DNA of 64,000 nucleotides from Paralichthys olivaceus (lineage: Eukaryota; Chordata; Actinopteri; Pleuronectiformes; Paralichthyidae), in the NCBI RefSeq assembly GCF_024713975.1, contig NC_091110.1, positions 2,294,001-2,358,000 of the forward strand, written 5' to 3'. Below are positions 48,515 through 61,799 of this stretch, in pieces (position 1 is the first letter of the stretch; every line of letters starts with the position of its first letter). The translations under genes and the position numbers were made by a program. The notes beneath the pieces were generated by a model. It was not told the origin of the DNA. It did not search any database and worked only from the letters and a program-made list of their open reading frames with translations.

Positions 48515-48790
48515 TTGACTGTATGAAGATGGATAACAACAGGGCTAAAAAAAAAAGTGAAGCCAAAGCATCTTGATCGTCCCCTGGTGGCTGACTAGAA
48601 TACAGGTTATAAATCCTGCACCCTCCATGTTGATAGATGGGACGTGGACCAAACTAAAAAGTCAAAATACATAAAAGTACACATAAAAGTACACAAAGTC
48701 AATAGATGTTTCTCAATGATGGTTTCTGTCATTTAGGTAGTTCTTATCACACTGATATAAGTTCAATACTGGAGGGCAGATTGTACTGAA
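48515..48790 (+). mobile_element. Second copy of the 47.4-kb MITE, right end lost
   Basis: It starts ATTGACTGTATGAAGATGGATAAC and keeps the internal words GTCCCCTGGTGGCTG and TTATCACACTGAT in the same order. No inverted right end is found. Confidence 0.65.
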
Positions 48791-49050
48791 AGTTGAGATA
48801 TTCACAAACGCGTCTGTGAATGTTTTACTGATACATTACAAACCACATTTAAACAACATTTATCAGTACACATTATGTCTGGAAAGCACCCCTTAAGTGC
48901 ACTACTCTACATATCTTAGGCCAGTGGATTAATTGTCATTTTTATTCATTTTATACAGAATCAGCATATAACTTGCTGGTAGTCACCCAGTCTTAAAGTT
49001 GAAAATGACAACCCCAAATATTTCCTCCAGTGTTGCAAAGTGGTATTAAA

Positions 49051-49310
49051 TGGTAGTATTTATATAGTGCTTTTCTAGTCTTGAAGACCACTCAAAGTGC
49101 TTTACACTACAGTTTACCATTCACCCATTCATACATACAGTGCATCTAGAGTAGCACTTTTTTTTTTTTAGTGTTGTTCTATGGGGCAATTTGGGGTTCA
49201 GCATCTTGCCCAAGTACACTTTGGCATGCAGATGGGAAGACTGGGAATTGAACTTCTGACCTTCTGGTTGGAGGATGACCGCTCTACCCCTCAGCCACAG
49301 CCACCCCATT
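49051..49310 (-). mobile_element. tRNA-derived SINE, minus strand
   Basis: On the minus strand it begins GGTGGCTGTGGCTGAGGGGTAGAGCGGTC (tRNA A-box region), then AAGTTCAATTCCCAG (B-box region), and ends with AAAGCACTATATAAATACTACC, a standard fish SINE tail. There is a T-run at 49158-49170 on the plus strand. Confidence 0.75.
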
Positions 49311-50640
49311 GCTACTACTGGCACCAATATCACAACAAGACTGGAGCACAACATGGCTACCGCTATCAGCCTAGCTCCTGACCAAGGCAAAAAGCCACTG
49401 TCAGGACCCCAGTTTGAACACAATTGTTTTAAGAGGAAGAAATGTGGACCCTCTCCTATCACGGAGCTCTCTCTATAGTCTGAATGGCTGCAGAACTAAC
49501 AAACAATCCCAGTGGAGTCCCGCATTGGTGGGCTGGTCAAACATTTAAAACTCCATAAAGATTTTACCATCCCTGTCAGACTCTTTACCAGCTGTCTCTG
49601 TGTGCCTGTCATTCAGGTGTGTTTGAGGTTCATTGTTGTTTTACATCTGCTTCTATCACTCCCTTTGTTCAGCCTCCAACAGCAGGGCACTGCACCAGTT
49701 GCTCCACCATCAGCCATTTCTGCTAATTGGGGAAAACTATCAATCGCTACCTGGCAAAACCTTTCTGTTTTGGTTGTAGTAGCAGACTTACTGTAATAAA
49801 CTAAGCCTACATTTTTGATGAATTCTCATGCTCAGTTGAGTCAGAATTGCGTAGTGACAGAAAGAAATATAGGGTAACGATCAAAAATATTTAGATATGA
49901 GAAATTTCATTAATCATCAAATGTATTTCTCAAAATGACAGTGTTTGAGAAACCATAGGGCGTGTGTGAGTTTTTATGGTTTATTTTTAATGATTCAGGT
50001 ATATTTCTGTGCTGATATCTGATAGATTCATGGATCATCATCGAAGTCAGCACAGCCTGCCGGCCTCCTTTTCTCCGCTCAGAGCTGACAAGAGTAGACA
50101 GCTGAGGGTAATCCTCAGCCAAGCAGATGCTCGGTGTGCTGATATCTAGGACATGCTCGCAAGTTTGATCTCTCTCTCTCTCTCTCTGCGTGTGTAATGT
50201 GTAGAGCCCACGGTCTTTGGAGCAGTAATCCTGGGCTCTTACACCAAGGCCCACAGAGGCCCTGAGTGTCAGCAACACATTTTTCTCTTCCACATACACA
50301 TGCATACACTCAAACACACACATATTCCAACACACACACACAAGCAGCATCACTGACACCTCAGGGCTAAATATACAGCGAGTGACACCGACAGGTGAAC
50401 GGGCTCCTCCACAGGCATGCACTCTGCCAGCTCGGACACAGGAGGTCACAGAGTATGAGTGTATACGGTTGTGAGTGTAAAAGAGAGATGTGTGTGTGTG
50501 TGTGCGTGTGTTGTGTTGATGGGAGGGAGGGGGCGGTGTTTGAGTATCAGGGTCTGATCACTGTGGACTACCTCTGCTTAGTGCAGAGAGAGCTCATATC
50601 CCAACGCACCCCAGTTTTGGGTCCCCCTCTTTCCTAAGCC
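49311..50640. other. Intergenic, CA/CT-rich in places
   Basis: Contains a (CT)n run near 50170-50187 and CA-rich words near 50300-50340. The minus-strand frame 50449-49910 has no recognised motif and crosses the simple repeats, so I do not call it. Confidence 0.45.
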
Positions 50641-50695
50641 AGCTGGTCTGGCTTAATGTTATCTCTTTCTTTCTTTTTAATTTATTTTTTAAAAG

Positions 50696-50790
50696 ATCAT
50701 TTTCTTGTTTGATACAAGGGATTGACTGAACAGACCCACAGCTGGAGCTGCTGGGGAACCTTCCAGGTGAAGACAGAACAAAAAGCACTG
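50696..50790 (+). other. Candidate untranslated exon
   Basis: A long pyrimidine/T-rich stretch ends at TTTTAAAAG| (50695). Next come about 95 nt with several in-frame stops (so non-coding), then the donor AGCACTG|GTGAGT at 50790/50791. A weaker donor CCTTCCAG|GTGAAG lies at 50766. It may be a 5' UTR exon of a gene starting further right. The evidence is splice signals only. Confidence 0.3.
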
Positions 50791-52051
50791 GTGAGTAGAT
50801 GGTATTGGAAGATTCATGGATTTAAAATGTTCAGGTAGATTGAAAAGCCATGGGCTTGATTACTGGATTGAAGTTGGCGATGGGGATAGAAACTGCATGC
50901 CAAATTGCTGGAAGCAATTGCTTATACATGCATACAGCAGATTTTGCGCAACATTACAACTACTTTTAATTCATGTTTCTTGACACTCAACAATTTGATG
51001 TCCAAAATTCTGTTATGTCTGTGTTTGGTCTCCACCACCTCCTGGGGAAATATCTGGCTCTTTAGCTGCTAAATGCTTCACTAAGTTCACCAGCTGCTCT
51101 CTGACTATATTTCTGCGGAGCAGGTAGTGGACAGTGGCTTCATCTTTGGCGTTTCTTGTTGACTGGCACTGTACCAATTTTTGAACAAATCAACTGGCTT
51201 CAGCATAAAAAGCTGGAATTTGCTGGACATCAAATCATTTTAACCCTGTTATTCGACCAAATTGTGCCGATTCGATTTTCCAAACGTGAAACGTGAAAAT
51301 TTCCTATTGCAGATAAGTCAGTCTGATGTTTTTAGATTATGTGCCACGTTGTGGGTTGTTTACACTTGACTTCTTGGTCATCCATTTGAACAAAAGGCAG
51401 CCTCGCCAATGACCTCTTGAACATTATGTCAACACAAAGTAGACCAGTTGACCCCATTTCGATTGGTGAATCATCATGATCACCTTTATGCAGACTCCAC
51501 AGATGTTTGTTTTTTACTGTGGCAGATAAGGGCATCTTATACTCCAAAAAGTGTGGTGTAACAAGGCTAAATTGTCACATGACTTCTGCTTTGAATGGAA
51601 TGCATTGTATATCAGCCCAGATAATCTATCAAAAAAAGAGCTGAAAGATGCTAAAATGCTCCTGAAGTTACCGTCACACTGATAAAAAAAAAATTCTCTG
51701 TGGGTTTTTCACTTAAACATAACTTCCTACATATACAGTCATTTGATCCATTGTTAATATAGAACTAGTAATTGGTGCTGCTTTAAACATTGCCACTTCA
51801 TTTATTGTCATAGCGCTATTGCAGACAACAACAAAATAAAATTGTGAACTTTTTGTCAGGCAGCTGAGAGTACAGATGAGCTGTCAGTATGTATGTGTGT
51901 TTAACTTTTATGGTTGTTGTATGGCTTGTTATGGTCATTCACTGAAATTATAATTTGGTCAATAAGGTGGTTTTAGAAGTTGTGCTTTACAGTAAGATAT
52001 TGTCCTTCTGAACACACTGATTATGTGTACTAGTAAAACTGATAACTGACT
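50791..52051. other. Non-coding, includes a dispersed repeat
   Basis: Positions about 51010-51175 (TTTGGTCTCCACCACCTCC... CTCTTTAGCTGCTAAATGC... GGTAGTGGACAGTGGC) match about 58495-58630 and are a known-looking fish dispersed repeat. Nothing else recognised. Confidence 0.5.
51010..51175 (+). repeat. Dispersed repeat, copy A
   Basis: Shares the order TTTAGCTGCTAAATGCT(T/C)CACTA, then a TCTGACT/TTTGACT word and a GTGGAC(A/T)GTGGC word, with 58495-58630. Confidence 0.7.
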
Positions 52052-52405
52052 TTAAAGGTCCAGTGTGTTAGATTTAGGTGAAGGGATTTTTGGCAGAAAT
52101 TGAATATAATATATAATAATCCTAGTGATGTTTTCACGTGTGTGTTTCATCTAAATTGTATAAATTGTTGTTTTCTTTACCATAGAATGAGCTCTTTATA
52201 TGTAAAAAAATATATATTTACATGGAGGGGTTTTTTTTTTACTGTCGTCCAAACTGGACAAACTAAAACCTTTTGAGTTTTCATGACAACTGAAGTTCAC
52301 CACAGGTTTTCCTTCATGTTGGGAAGGGGAGGGTGAAATGAGGGGTATTCAGCTGCAACATGACACTTCACCTCTGTCACTAAATTCTACACACTGAACC
52401 TTTAA
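52052..52405. mobile_element. 354-bp MITE with TTAAAGGTCCAGTGTGT-type inverted ends
   Basis: The left end TTAAAGGTCCAGTGTGTTAG is the imperfect reverse complement of the right end CTACACACTGAACCTTTAA. The inside is AT-rich with a T-run. It has no coding capacity. This is a widespread fish MITE type. Confidence 0.8.
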
Positions 52406-54290
52406 GTAAATATGTTTTTAATTTAAATAAAAAAGCTGTTACCAATAACGAATCCATATGCTGAAATTCAAGTGTTGAAGCACACTTAAACATATGTATT
52501 TCATAAATATTTCAGCTGATGGCACAGCAGTCAATTGAATTATATAAAATAATTAATAGAAATGAATATCAAGCAATATAAACAAATCTGTGTGTGGACA
52601 TAGACCTGAGATTTTGATTTTGATTTACTGAACATTTCATGTGATGAAAATAAGTTAGAAGTGATGGTTAGGAAGAGGACAAGGTTTTGTTTAGTTATGT
52701 ATCTGCTTATGTTTGTGTGTGTGTTTCACCGAATGTATTTAGTTTATATTTCAAATTCTGCTTACAAAATTAAAATTTTTTGGGTCTTAACACAAGCTTG
52801 ACCTTTGGTAGAGGTTTTAGATGTTATAGCTGCTGTATGATGCAAGCCATGCTCATAGGTTGGTTCATTCAATTATTTTGCCATTTATATCTAAATCAAA
52901 ATGTATTAACACACAGTGTTTAGTGCTGCAGAATAATAGTATATGTTCGTACACAGAGATCATCTCAGCAGTTTTTACTGTCATTTTGTTTTGGGCTTCA
53001 GTGAAAATTAAAATTGTGATGTGAAGCAATGTTTCACAAAATTATTTTTTACTTTTAATTATCTACAGTTGTAATTATTGTGTTATAAGAAAACACACTT
53101 ATTATTTTACCAGGGTGGTTTGAGTTTACAGCCAAAAATATTTGTTTTTCTTTCTAAACATTTTGTCAGAGAAATGCAAACAGCTGATAGATACAAACAG
53201 GGAACAGCTGGTGAACTTAGTGGAGCATTTGGCAGCTACAGAGCCAATATCATTGTCAGGACATGCCTGAAACCAAAGACATAGCTAAAAGAGAGAGAAT
53301 ACTGGACTTTCACAAGGTGGACACAAACAGTCTACATTAATCATCATACTGTCAGACATCATCTTGATTTGAATGATTACCTGTAAGACATCATATTTTG
53401 TACATAGTTGGTTGGTTAGTTAGGTGGTTCAGTGATAGAGTTGTTCTCCCTGTACATCTTATTTCAATAACTCAAACATCATTAACTAAGTGTATATAAA
53501 TAAATAATAATAATTTAAAGCAGCTCCATGTGGTGCAACTACAACAGTAATGCTGCTGCCGCACTCATGAATCAGTATTATCCAGTCGCAATGTAATTTG
53601 TAATAACACGTCAGTCACGAGTCAGTTTATATTTACTTTTGATACTTTCGACTATATTTTACTTCAGTACTATTTTGAATGCAGAACTTTATATAGTATT
53701 CTTGAAACTGTGATATTAGTATTTAGCTTTTTACTTTTACTTCATCTGAGTGCTTCTTCCATCAGTGAACAAATGGGATTTGAATTCTGGCATTGTTAAA
53801 ATTACTCTAATTACTGTGGAAAGTCTCGCAACCTGTGCAACACAAATGTGTAACTACAATCCCCATTAGAAACAGGTTTAGATTGTAAGGGTTGGGGTCA
53901 GGCATTTAGTTGTGGAGGTTAAAGTTTGTAAGGGGCTCAAGAAAACATTATACCAGTGAGTGTCCCCCATAGGGATAATGAAACACATTTATTTGTGTCT
54001 AATTCTGTCCTGTTTTGTGTGATTGACCTTCTTTTCTTTTCTGTCTTGTCCTTACATCTCTTAAACGCATTATTATAAAGAAGTTTTTTTTTTTATTATG
54101 AGATTTTTATTAAAAAATCAATTGATTGGAGTTTTTACACTTTTACTCACCCACTTATTTGTGTCTCTTCTGTTTGGCATAGGAACTGTTTTAAATGTGT
54201 ACTCTCTTCTACGGGGCAGATGATGTCACAGCTCGTTAAAGCCCTATGAGACAAATTGTGATTTTGCAAATATGGGCTACACAAATAAAA
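52406..54290. other. AT-rich intergenic sequence
   Basis: No gene recognised. Positions 53620-53770 are a MITE end (TTTTACTTTTACTTCATCTGAGTGCTTCTTCCATCAGTG). The small frame 53078-53284 has no known motif. Confidence 0.5.
53620..53770 (-). mobile_element. hAT-type MITE remnant
   Basis: The TACTT/AGTATTT-rich body and the terminal word GTGCTTCTTCCATCAGTG are the right end of the same common fish MITE family seen around 43.07 kb (TGGTGGAGGAAGC) and 59.5-60.2 kb. Confidence 0.6.
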
Positions 54291-54299
54291 TTTGATGGC

Positions 54300-54883
54300 T
54301 TGATTGATTCTACGCCACACTGAACAGCCATTTGTATTCGTGACACAATGAAAGAATCCTGTGGACAGAGGTGCGATGAGGGACGGTTGCAGTTGTCGTT
54401 GTTTCCACTGAGAGGCAGCAGTGGCCCTGGGCAGAGACAGACGACTGACAGCTCCAACAAACAAGACGCAGAGTAAATAAACCTGTTGAAAACACGAGTT
54501 CGTGCCAGTTTAACAACAAACACTCCATGTGCTTCTCACCCCCAAATACGAAGTCACCGCCACTGGTCTGTCTCTGAAATGATTTCTCTATTTGTGTCTG
54601 ACAACACTGACGTCTTTTCTTACGTGTGTGTGTCTGTGTGTGTGTGTGTGTGTGTGCGTGTGTGTGTGCCTCCTGACGCACAGGTGCTCGCTGAGCAGAG
54701 GAGAAGTCTCGTTGATGGAGTGAACCGCAGGACGGAGAGACACCGGAGAAAGTCACGGAAGACATGCGGGACTGAGAGGTGAGCACCGGCCACACCAGGA
54801 TCTGTGTGTCCCCTGGAAGTGTAGCGTGTGTGTGAGTGTGTGTGTGGGTGTGTGCAAAAGAAAGAGAGAGACAGTGTGTGAGA

Positions 54884-54918
<35 letters not shown>

Positions 54919-55219
54919 TGCAGCCACTTGACTGATAAACAACAGGAAACAACACAGAAGCGGTTCTGGTCCCTCAGGTCGGCGGCTCCTCTCTTCTCCT
55001 CTCACCTCACGTCTTCCACTCCGGAGAACTTCATCTCCCCCACTCGCGTGTCACTGCAGTCGGCTGCGTTGTAATTGTACCGTGTATAGTGCGGAGCCCC
55101 GGAGTTGCAGCTCGGTTTGCCCGCCCTCCCTCCACCCCTCTTCCTGGGGCAGAGACCGGAGGAACTTTTCCTGCCTCATGAGGAGCGAAGGGTGCGTTAC
55201 TCTTCTTCAGCGACACCCG
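54300..55219 (+). promoter_or_regulatory. CpG-rich candidate promoter with untranslated first exon(s)
   Basis: GC and CpG content rise sharply compared with the flanks. Two splice donors stand out: GAGAG|GTGAGC after 54778 (preceded by a possible acceptor GCACAG| at 54683) and GACACCCG|GTAAGT after 55219. Open frames here are short and overlap GT (54627-54668) and GA (54889-54916) simple repeats, so the exons are probably non-coding. The gene they would serve has no coding exon in this window. Confidence 0.45.
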
Positions 55220-58200
55220 GTAAGTGTGTGTAACCGGAGTTTCATGATCTCAGACCTGCAGAGCTGACATGCAGCAGTTTTGATAACTGATCCATCTGAA
55301 GCGTCAATTCACTGGTGGCAGCTTCTCACATGTCAAGATCTTCTTCTGCAGTTTTCCTATGACTGTTTTGAATGACACTTTCCGTCTTGGTCAGAATGAC
55401 TGGAGCAATTTGTTAAGTTTGTTTTAAGAAACATCAATGGGAATTTCACTATAATCCGATATTTTATACACCGACCAATCAATAGATTTGATGAAGATGA
55501 ATGAAGTAATTGTTGGAGGAAGAAAAAAACAAATATGATGAAACATAACTGTACAATCAAAAGAGTTCAACATAAAGTAGATCAGTTCAGGGGATCCTAT
55601 TCAAGACCAGGGGCCCCAATTTGCAGAGGATGGGGGACATATCATGGTTTGTAATCTACTTAATTGATTTCCTTGCAGAAATATGTTGATAGCTTAAACC
55701 TGTACTTCAGGGGCCCCTGGGGGGGTTTCCAGGTTGGCAATCCTGCGTTGTTCATCTGGGCTGTTTTTTTTTTTTTTATTGAAGATGCTTCTAGTAGTTT
55801 TAGAAACTCTGAGGTCATGCCTTTTATGTCCACCTCCTCCACCAGTATATCGAGATCACACAAGCCCTCAGCAGTTATTTAGACTGAACTTAGATCTCCT
55901 CGTTGGTACCTGAAGCAACACGGCCCTGCCAACGCAACCTTGATATGACGTTTGACTGCAGCACTGCATTCTGTATGAATCTCTGTTGAGTCTTGTTGCT
56001 TGAAGAATGATTGAACTAATCGGCTTTATGTACTTTTCTTTTCAAACTTGACACCTAATGTATTCTGCTGATAATACTTCTGCTCTTTTACTTTAATCAT
56101 TTGAACACATACTCGTATCTGTTCCGACTGGCTACTAAAAATTCTAAAAGGTTTTTGCAGTAGGAAAAAGAGCTAAAAGACTACACATCACTATCATTTA
56201 CTATCGTAAATTCTTATTTGTGTATTATTTTGTTAAATCAATGATCCTGACAGATTTGCGTAAAGAGAGAGGCTGTGTCCCATAGACAGTGATGTGAGAT
56301 CAGTCACTCATGCTGAACATGTGGTGTTTGAGCCACTAAGTGACTCATTCACTGCTTATAGAGGGGTGTCCCTAACCAGACCACATGTATTAGATCAGGT
56401 TACCTGTGTCTGCATCTGAGACCCTACAAGGGACTTTGAGCAGTCATTTAGCCTGTGTTTGTTTTTTGAAAGTTGATGAGACACTTGATATCACGTTTCT
56501 CTGCCTCATATCACACATCCAAATATTATACTTTTAACATGGTGCAGTTATCTGATAACGCTGATGTTTGTAAATCTGCTGTTACCCTTTATTCAAGTAG
56601 GTGTGCTGACTCGAACAGCACTTAATTTTGCCCTGGGTGATTCCTGTGTTTCCAGGTGCAGAAGTTCACATGTCTCAGATTTGACGGCCAATCTGACTCG
56701 TCTCCATTTAATACACTTCATGCTTCACTTCACAGTAATAAAGGCACTTTACAAATTAATGTATAGGGTTGTAGCCTCCAGTCAGAGGGGCATGAACAGA
56801 GGAGAACGTATGTGAGAGACCGTACTGTACACTGAATACCTGCTGGCAGTCAGAAAACTGTACTGTATGTTACTGAGGTTTTTCAGTGATTATCATGTGG
56901 TGACACAGCTGACATGATTCCAGCTTCTCCAGTTTGAGGATCTGACACATTTTTCCAGTCTTACATTAAAGGAAACTGAATATTAAGGATGCACTTAGAT
57001 GACATTTCCCTCATAAGGAGTTTGATATATATGTTGGCCAAGTACAAGCCGAGTACTGATCTGATACCAGTGTTAAATTAATGAGATGTGTGCCTCACTA
57101 TGTGGAAGAGACACAGATTATTCCTTCATGTGTGAGACAACATCGGAGTTGACTTAAATATTCCTAACGTGTAAACAAATAGATACCTTTATACTGTATA
57201 TGCATCTATGTCAGTAGTCTCTGCTGGTCTGTATGTGGCATGTGTCGAGAACAGCTAATCTCATCAGCTTCACACTTGGCACGTGTTTTGTGTATGTGTT
57301 TATGTAAGGGCCCAATATGCCTTTCTCTGTCTTGAGATTGCCTGATTGTCAAATCAACAGTTTCCCCTGATAATTCACTGGCAAGTATTTTAGAAATGGT
57401 GTATTCAGGGGTCACACGGCACATCCAAGATTTGACAATCATCTGTTAAAAACAATTGTTTAATGTGCTTTGGTGACAAAATAGTTAAATTCACACACCA
57501 AGTAGTGATAAAAATGTCTTCGCAAATTAGATTGGTAAAAAAAAATTATATATAAAAGTATATTCAGATAATTTGGGTCTCAGAGTGTCCTTGAATGCAC
57601 CACAGGCAGAGTTTTCCACATCATCCATATTTGCACCTGCATCATTACACAACCACAAGGTAATTTGGGAAAAAAAAGAAGTATTACTTTGATGGATTAC
57701 TTTCTTCAAGCAAGTTTCAAGTCTCTGCAAGTCCCCAAATTTCTCCCACTTCTTGGTGTTCATTGTGGTTGCGACTGGATTAAGCACCAATTCATGTATG
57801 GAATATGAAGCATGTAATCATAAGATAAATGATAAACTCCTGATAAATGTCCAAGGGGATGTCACCTGAGGCTACATTCACACTACTATGTTTTAGTTTT
57901 AAATCACATCACCGTTGCTACATTCAGACCTGGCATGCACGCTACTCTAGAGTCCTCAATCATCTAAAACTGGAAAGTTTGGAAATGCAAACATGATGCA
58001 GTCCACCCGCATTCGCTTCCTGTATGATTCTTATCAGTAACAACACAATATAAATATAAATACTTCCATGAAACAATACCAATAAATAGAGCAATATGTT
58101 TTTCATAGATACCAATATAACAAAAGTTCAATATATATCCATTATCACGTATGCATTGTGCAAGCACAGTAATTATAACATAGTTCATAGTAATTATCTT

Positions 58201-58485
58201 CTTGATATAAATAATAATGTTAGATTTATCATGATAATTCTGGATATTAACTGACATGAAAATTATTTTCTTGATAAAAATTTTTACCATATTGCCCAGC
58301 CTTGATGGAAAGTCTCAAGAAACCTTTTTTGGAGTTTGTTGACACTAATATAGAATATAAGTTATAAAATAATAAAAACAAGTATTAAATAATCAAGTAT
58401 TAAAACAAAAGTCTATGCCCTTTAATGATTAATAGAGATACTGTATGTAGAGTGGTGTTCGTATCAATCTTGAATCCAATATTCC
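55220..58485. other. Non-coding, possibly intronic
   Basis: No coding exon recognised. The minus-strand frame 57790-57527 (contains CNDAGANMDDVENSACGAF) has no family I can name. 57.9-58.4 kb is AT-rich. Confidence 0.4.
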
Positions 58486-58494
58486 TTCCTTCTG

Positions 58495-58630
58495 TGTTTG
58501 GTCCCCCCCCACCTCCAGAGGGAGAAGCCTGTGTCTTTAGCTGCTAAATGCTCCACTATGTTAACCTGCTCCTCTTTGACTGTGTCTGTCTGCTGTTTGA
58601 TGCTGAGTAGGTGGTGGACTGTGGCCTTAT
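58495..58630 (+). repeat. Dispersed repeat, copy B
   Basis: Diverged copy of 51010-51175, same orientation, sharing TTTAGCTGCTAAATGC and TGGACTGTGGCCTTATC-type words. The minus-strand frame 58694-58464 is a by-product. Confidence 0.7.
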
Positions 58631-58739
58631 CGGAACGTGTTTGCACATAAGAGTGGTTAGACTGACCAGAACGATGAAATTGGACAATAATCATCAGTCT
58701 TAGGTGGATATTTTTGGTGTCACATTCTGAAGCATTAGA

Positions 58740-59500
58740 GGAAGAATGTCCTCCTCATTCTGATATAAACTTTATCTGTCGATTTATTCAATTTTATTTG
58801 TAATATGCATGATCACAACATACATTGAGACCTTTGAAAACACTTTGAGATATTCCTTTAATGTATTTGACTTCAGCCATTGCTCACAGTTATGTTTGTC
58901 TTTAAAAGAATACGATTTAAATACTGAGGAAATATTGTTGCCAGCTTTTGCAGCAGTTGTTCAAACTGTCTGATGGATCCTGAAATACATCCTAATCCTT
59001 ACAATTTATCAGCAAAATAGTTACAAAATTCACTTACAAATAATTTGTTATTCCGTGCCTTTGTTTGTGTCACTGTTGATGTGCAAGGCCTTAAGAGTGT
59101 TTGAAAGAGTCTTTAAAATTATACCTATAGTCATTTTACGTCTTCAACATTCATTAGAAATAACTTGTATTTGTCAGCTCAGCTTTCCTTGTTTTTAAAT
59201 TGATGTTTAAGTGCAGTTGCAGGTAGAAAAGATTCCATCTCAAACTTTCTCAAAGTCCCCTGTACAGTAGGAGGCAGTGATGGAGTGAATCATACTCACA
59301 GCTGTCCTTCCACCTCCTGTCTGTCAGCCCCAGGCAGAAGAGCCTTGCTCCCTCTGCCCCTCATCCTCCACCCACCCCCACCCTCCCTGGCTCTCTGACA
59401 CTGTGTGACACAGAGACACGCAAGTGTCCTGCCAAGGAATACCACTGCCACATGTCCCCCGTTAGCTGTTTCTCTCGGCTGTGAGGACACTCGCACGCAA
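58740..59500. other. Non-coding
   Basis: Nothing recognisable. A C-rich stretch at 59330-59390 gives a chance minus-strand frame. Confidence 0.4.
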
Positions 59501-59509
59501 GTCTACATT

Positions 59510-60205
59510 GCTGACCCTTACCCAAACTGAGTACATTTACTGAAATTCAGCTGTACTCATTAGTTACTTTACAAATTAAGATTTCATACAAGACAATCTT
59601 GTAGAAGCAAAATTAAACTAACCAACACTATGTTACAATTTCCCGGAACAATTAGTCTTGTAGTTTTAGGATTTGTTAATCAGTCAGCTATCAGTAAACT
59701 AGTCAGTGACTCTTTGGGTAACTGATTACTCGTTGAAGTAATTTTTCATGTAAAAACATCAAACATCGCATACATTCATCTTCAACAATGTGAGGTTTTG
59801 TGGCTTTGCATGTTATAAATTACAGTTAAGTGAATCATTATGACGTTTGGAACGACAAAACAGAACAAGTCAAGGTGTCACTTTGACTTTAACTGTGATG
59901 GGTTTTTCTTACTGTTTCTAAGAATGAAAATAAATAGTTTCAGTCCCACATTAAAGAGTTCAAAACTAACTTTCAATAAGAGTTCAATGCTGCTTAGATA
60001 TTAGCTAAGATACAGGGGAATATTACACTCCCAGACAGAATTCCTTTGCATTTAATAATTTTACTTTGATTAGTAAAAGTACATGTTGTACATGATACTT
60101 AGATTAGGTACTTGAGAACAATTTTGAATGCAGGATTTTACTTGTATGAGAGTACTTTCACTGTTTGTCTTTGGTACTTTTACTTAAATATAGTACTCCA
60201 CAACT
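59510..60205 (+). mobile_element. Large composite MITE/dispersed repeat remnant
   Basis: Bounded by AGTACATTTACTGAA-type sequence at the left and TTTGGTACTTTTACTTAAATATAGTACTCC at the right. The inside has AATCAGTCAGCTATCAGTAAAC and ATCTTCAACAATGTGAGG, which is the inverse of sequence near 43390-43530. No coding capacity. Confidence 0.55.
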
Positions 60206-61790
60206 GACACACACACACACACAGTCAAACTCGGCCTCTCTCTGAGGTTCAGCATGTTGGAAAATAATTGGCAAGTCCGAGAGAAAGAAAAGGGAGCAGC
60301 TGAGGACGGCGTGAGATGGCTGATTTCCATCTTTTCCTCAGCTCAACAGTCGCTCCCTCTGTCTGTGAACCAGAAACCAGTCGTATTGTTGTTTGGGGTA
60401 AAAAGTTCATTCTTTTATTTTTGGAGTCCTTCTGTTTTACACGGAGGCTAAATATAGCAGTACAATTTGTGTGTGTGTGTGTGTTGGGGGGGGGGGGGGG
60501 CGTATGCTGTCATCCTGGAAAAGATCAAACTCTGCATTAAATCACATCTACAGTACACACACATACACTCACTGACTGATTTTGAGAGTTAAATGCAATG
60601 TTTCCCCTTAATGTCTCATGTCTCCGTTTGGCCTCAAATTCTTCTTACTACAACATGCTGAGTGTGCTGTTGTCTGTGAGCTCTAAATTTAAACCGTGTT
60701 GGTCCTTGTGCTGTTTTCCTGAAGAGAGGTAGGCTCAGAGCCGGCGTGACTCAGGCTCTAGATATTCATGTAGGCTCTCAGGCTGGCATGTTCCTGCTCG
60801 CTTCACACGATTTTGATAGTATCACATCTCTCCACTTAATCAGAGTGGTTTGTTGTGGCAAAACACATCAATTATCCTCTGATGACAGAAGCTGTCAGAT
60901 CATATTCACACATTCCTCATGTCAAAGATGTGGATGGAAAAATAATTGAGGAGAGGGGACAATACACACAGTGCAGATTATTGGGACCGCAAAAGATTAT
61001 TTTTGCCATTAATGATTGATTTGTTGGCTTTATCATCTCACAAAAAGGCCCCTCACAATTTCTCTAGAGCAAAATGTTTGTTTTGTCTCCCCATTAAGAG
61101 TTACATTTATAATCATATACAAATAAGAAGCTTGGAACTGAACGATTTACCTTTTGTGATTGACAATTAAAACAATTATATGCAAAGAAAAATAGTTGGG
61201 GATTTTATTCAACTCTTCAGTTTCTTATTGACTTTATAATATACATTTATAATGACAAAATATAGCAGTCATGTGCATGGCAATGAAAAAACATGTCATC
61301 CAATGCAACAGTGTGACTCACTGATGTGAATTTAATAGTTTTTGGACAAAGGAGCGTTATAGCCTTGAGGGATAATATACACTAATTTGTTTATGGTAAT
61401 TCTGTTTTACGCCTATACAGAAGAAGAAGCACTCAGACAGTTGAACATCTTTGACAAGAAAAACCTGTTCCCGATTTGAACTTGACTGCCATTCCCTTTG
61501 AAGTAGTTTACCTTGTGACTATCCAGCTTTTATTTCATTCTGGAGAAGAGGAAGAAGCATGGAGTAAAATCCAGCAACGAGGGTGGGAAGGGAGCAACAG
61601 TTCTGTTGGTGTTGCCAAAAACCATTGGTTTTTCCAACGCACTGTTGAGATGGAGCACTTAATTGCTATCACACCACAGTTTAGATCATTTTCACTCAAT
61701 GTCCTCCTTCAGATGCTTCAGAACTGTGCGGGAGAACTCTGCCATTTTAGTGTGACAATGGGAGACAAATGAATGGTGCACAACCTTGTG
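60206..61790. other. Non-coding
   Basis: Holds a short (AC)n near 60208-60223, a GT run followed by a run of about 15 G (60486-60500), and otherwise unremarkable sequence. Frames at 60254, 60746, 60946 and 61476 have no recognisable motif. Confidence 0.4.
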
Positions 61791-61799
61791 AATGTCACA

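Noticed and set aside
54310-55005. 231-residue minus-strand frame
   Set aside because: It runs through GT and GA simple repeats read in reverse and has no domain. The region fits an untranslated CpG-rich promoter better.
57527-57790. 87-residue minus-strand frame with CNDAGANMDDVENSACG
   Set aside because: It faintly suggests a transposase remnant, but no diagnostic motif or neighbouring frame supports it.
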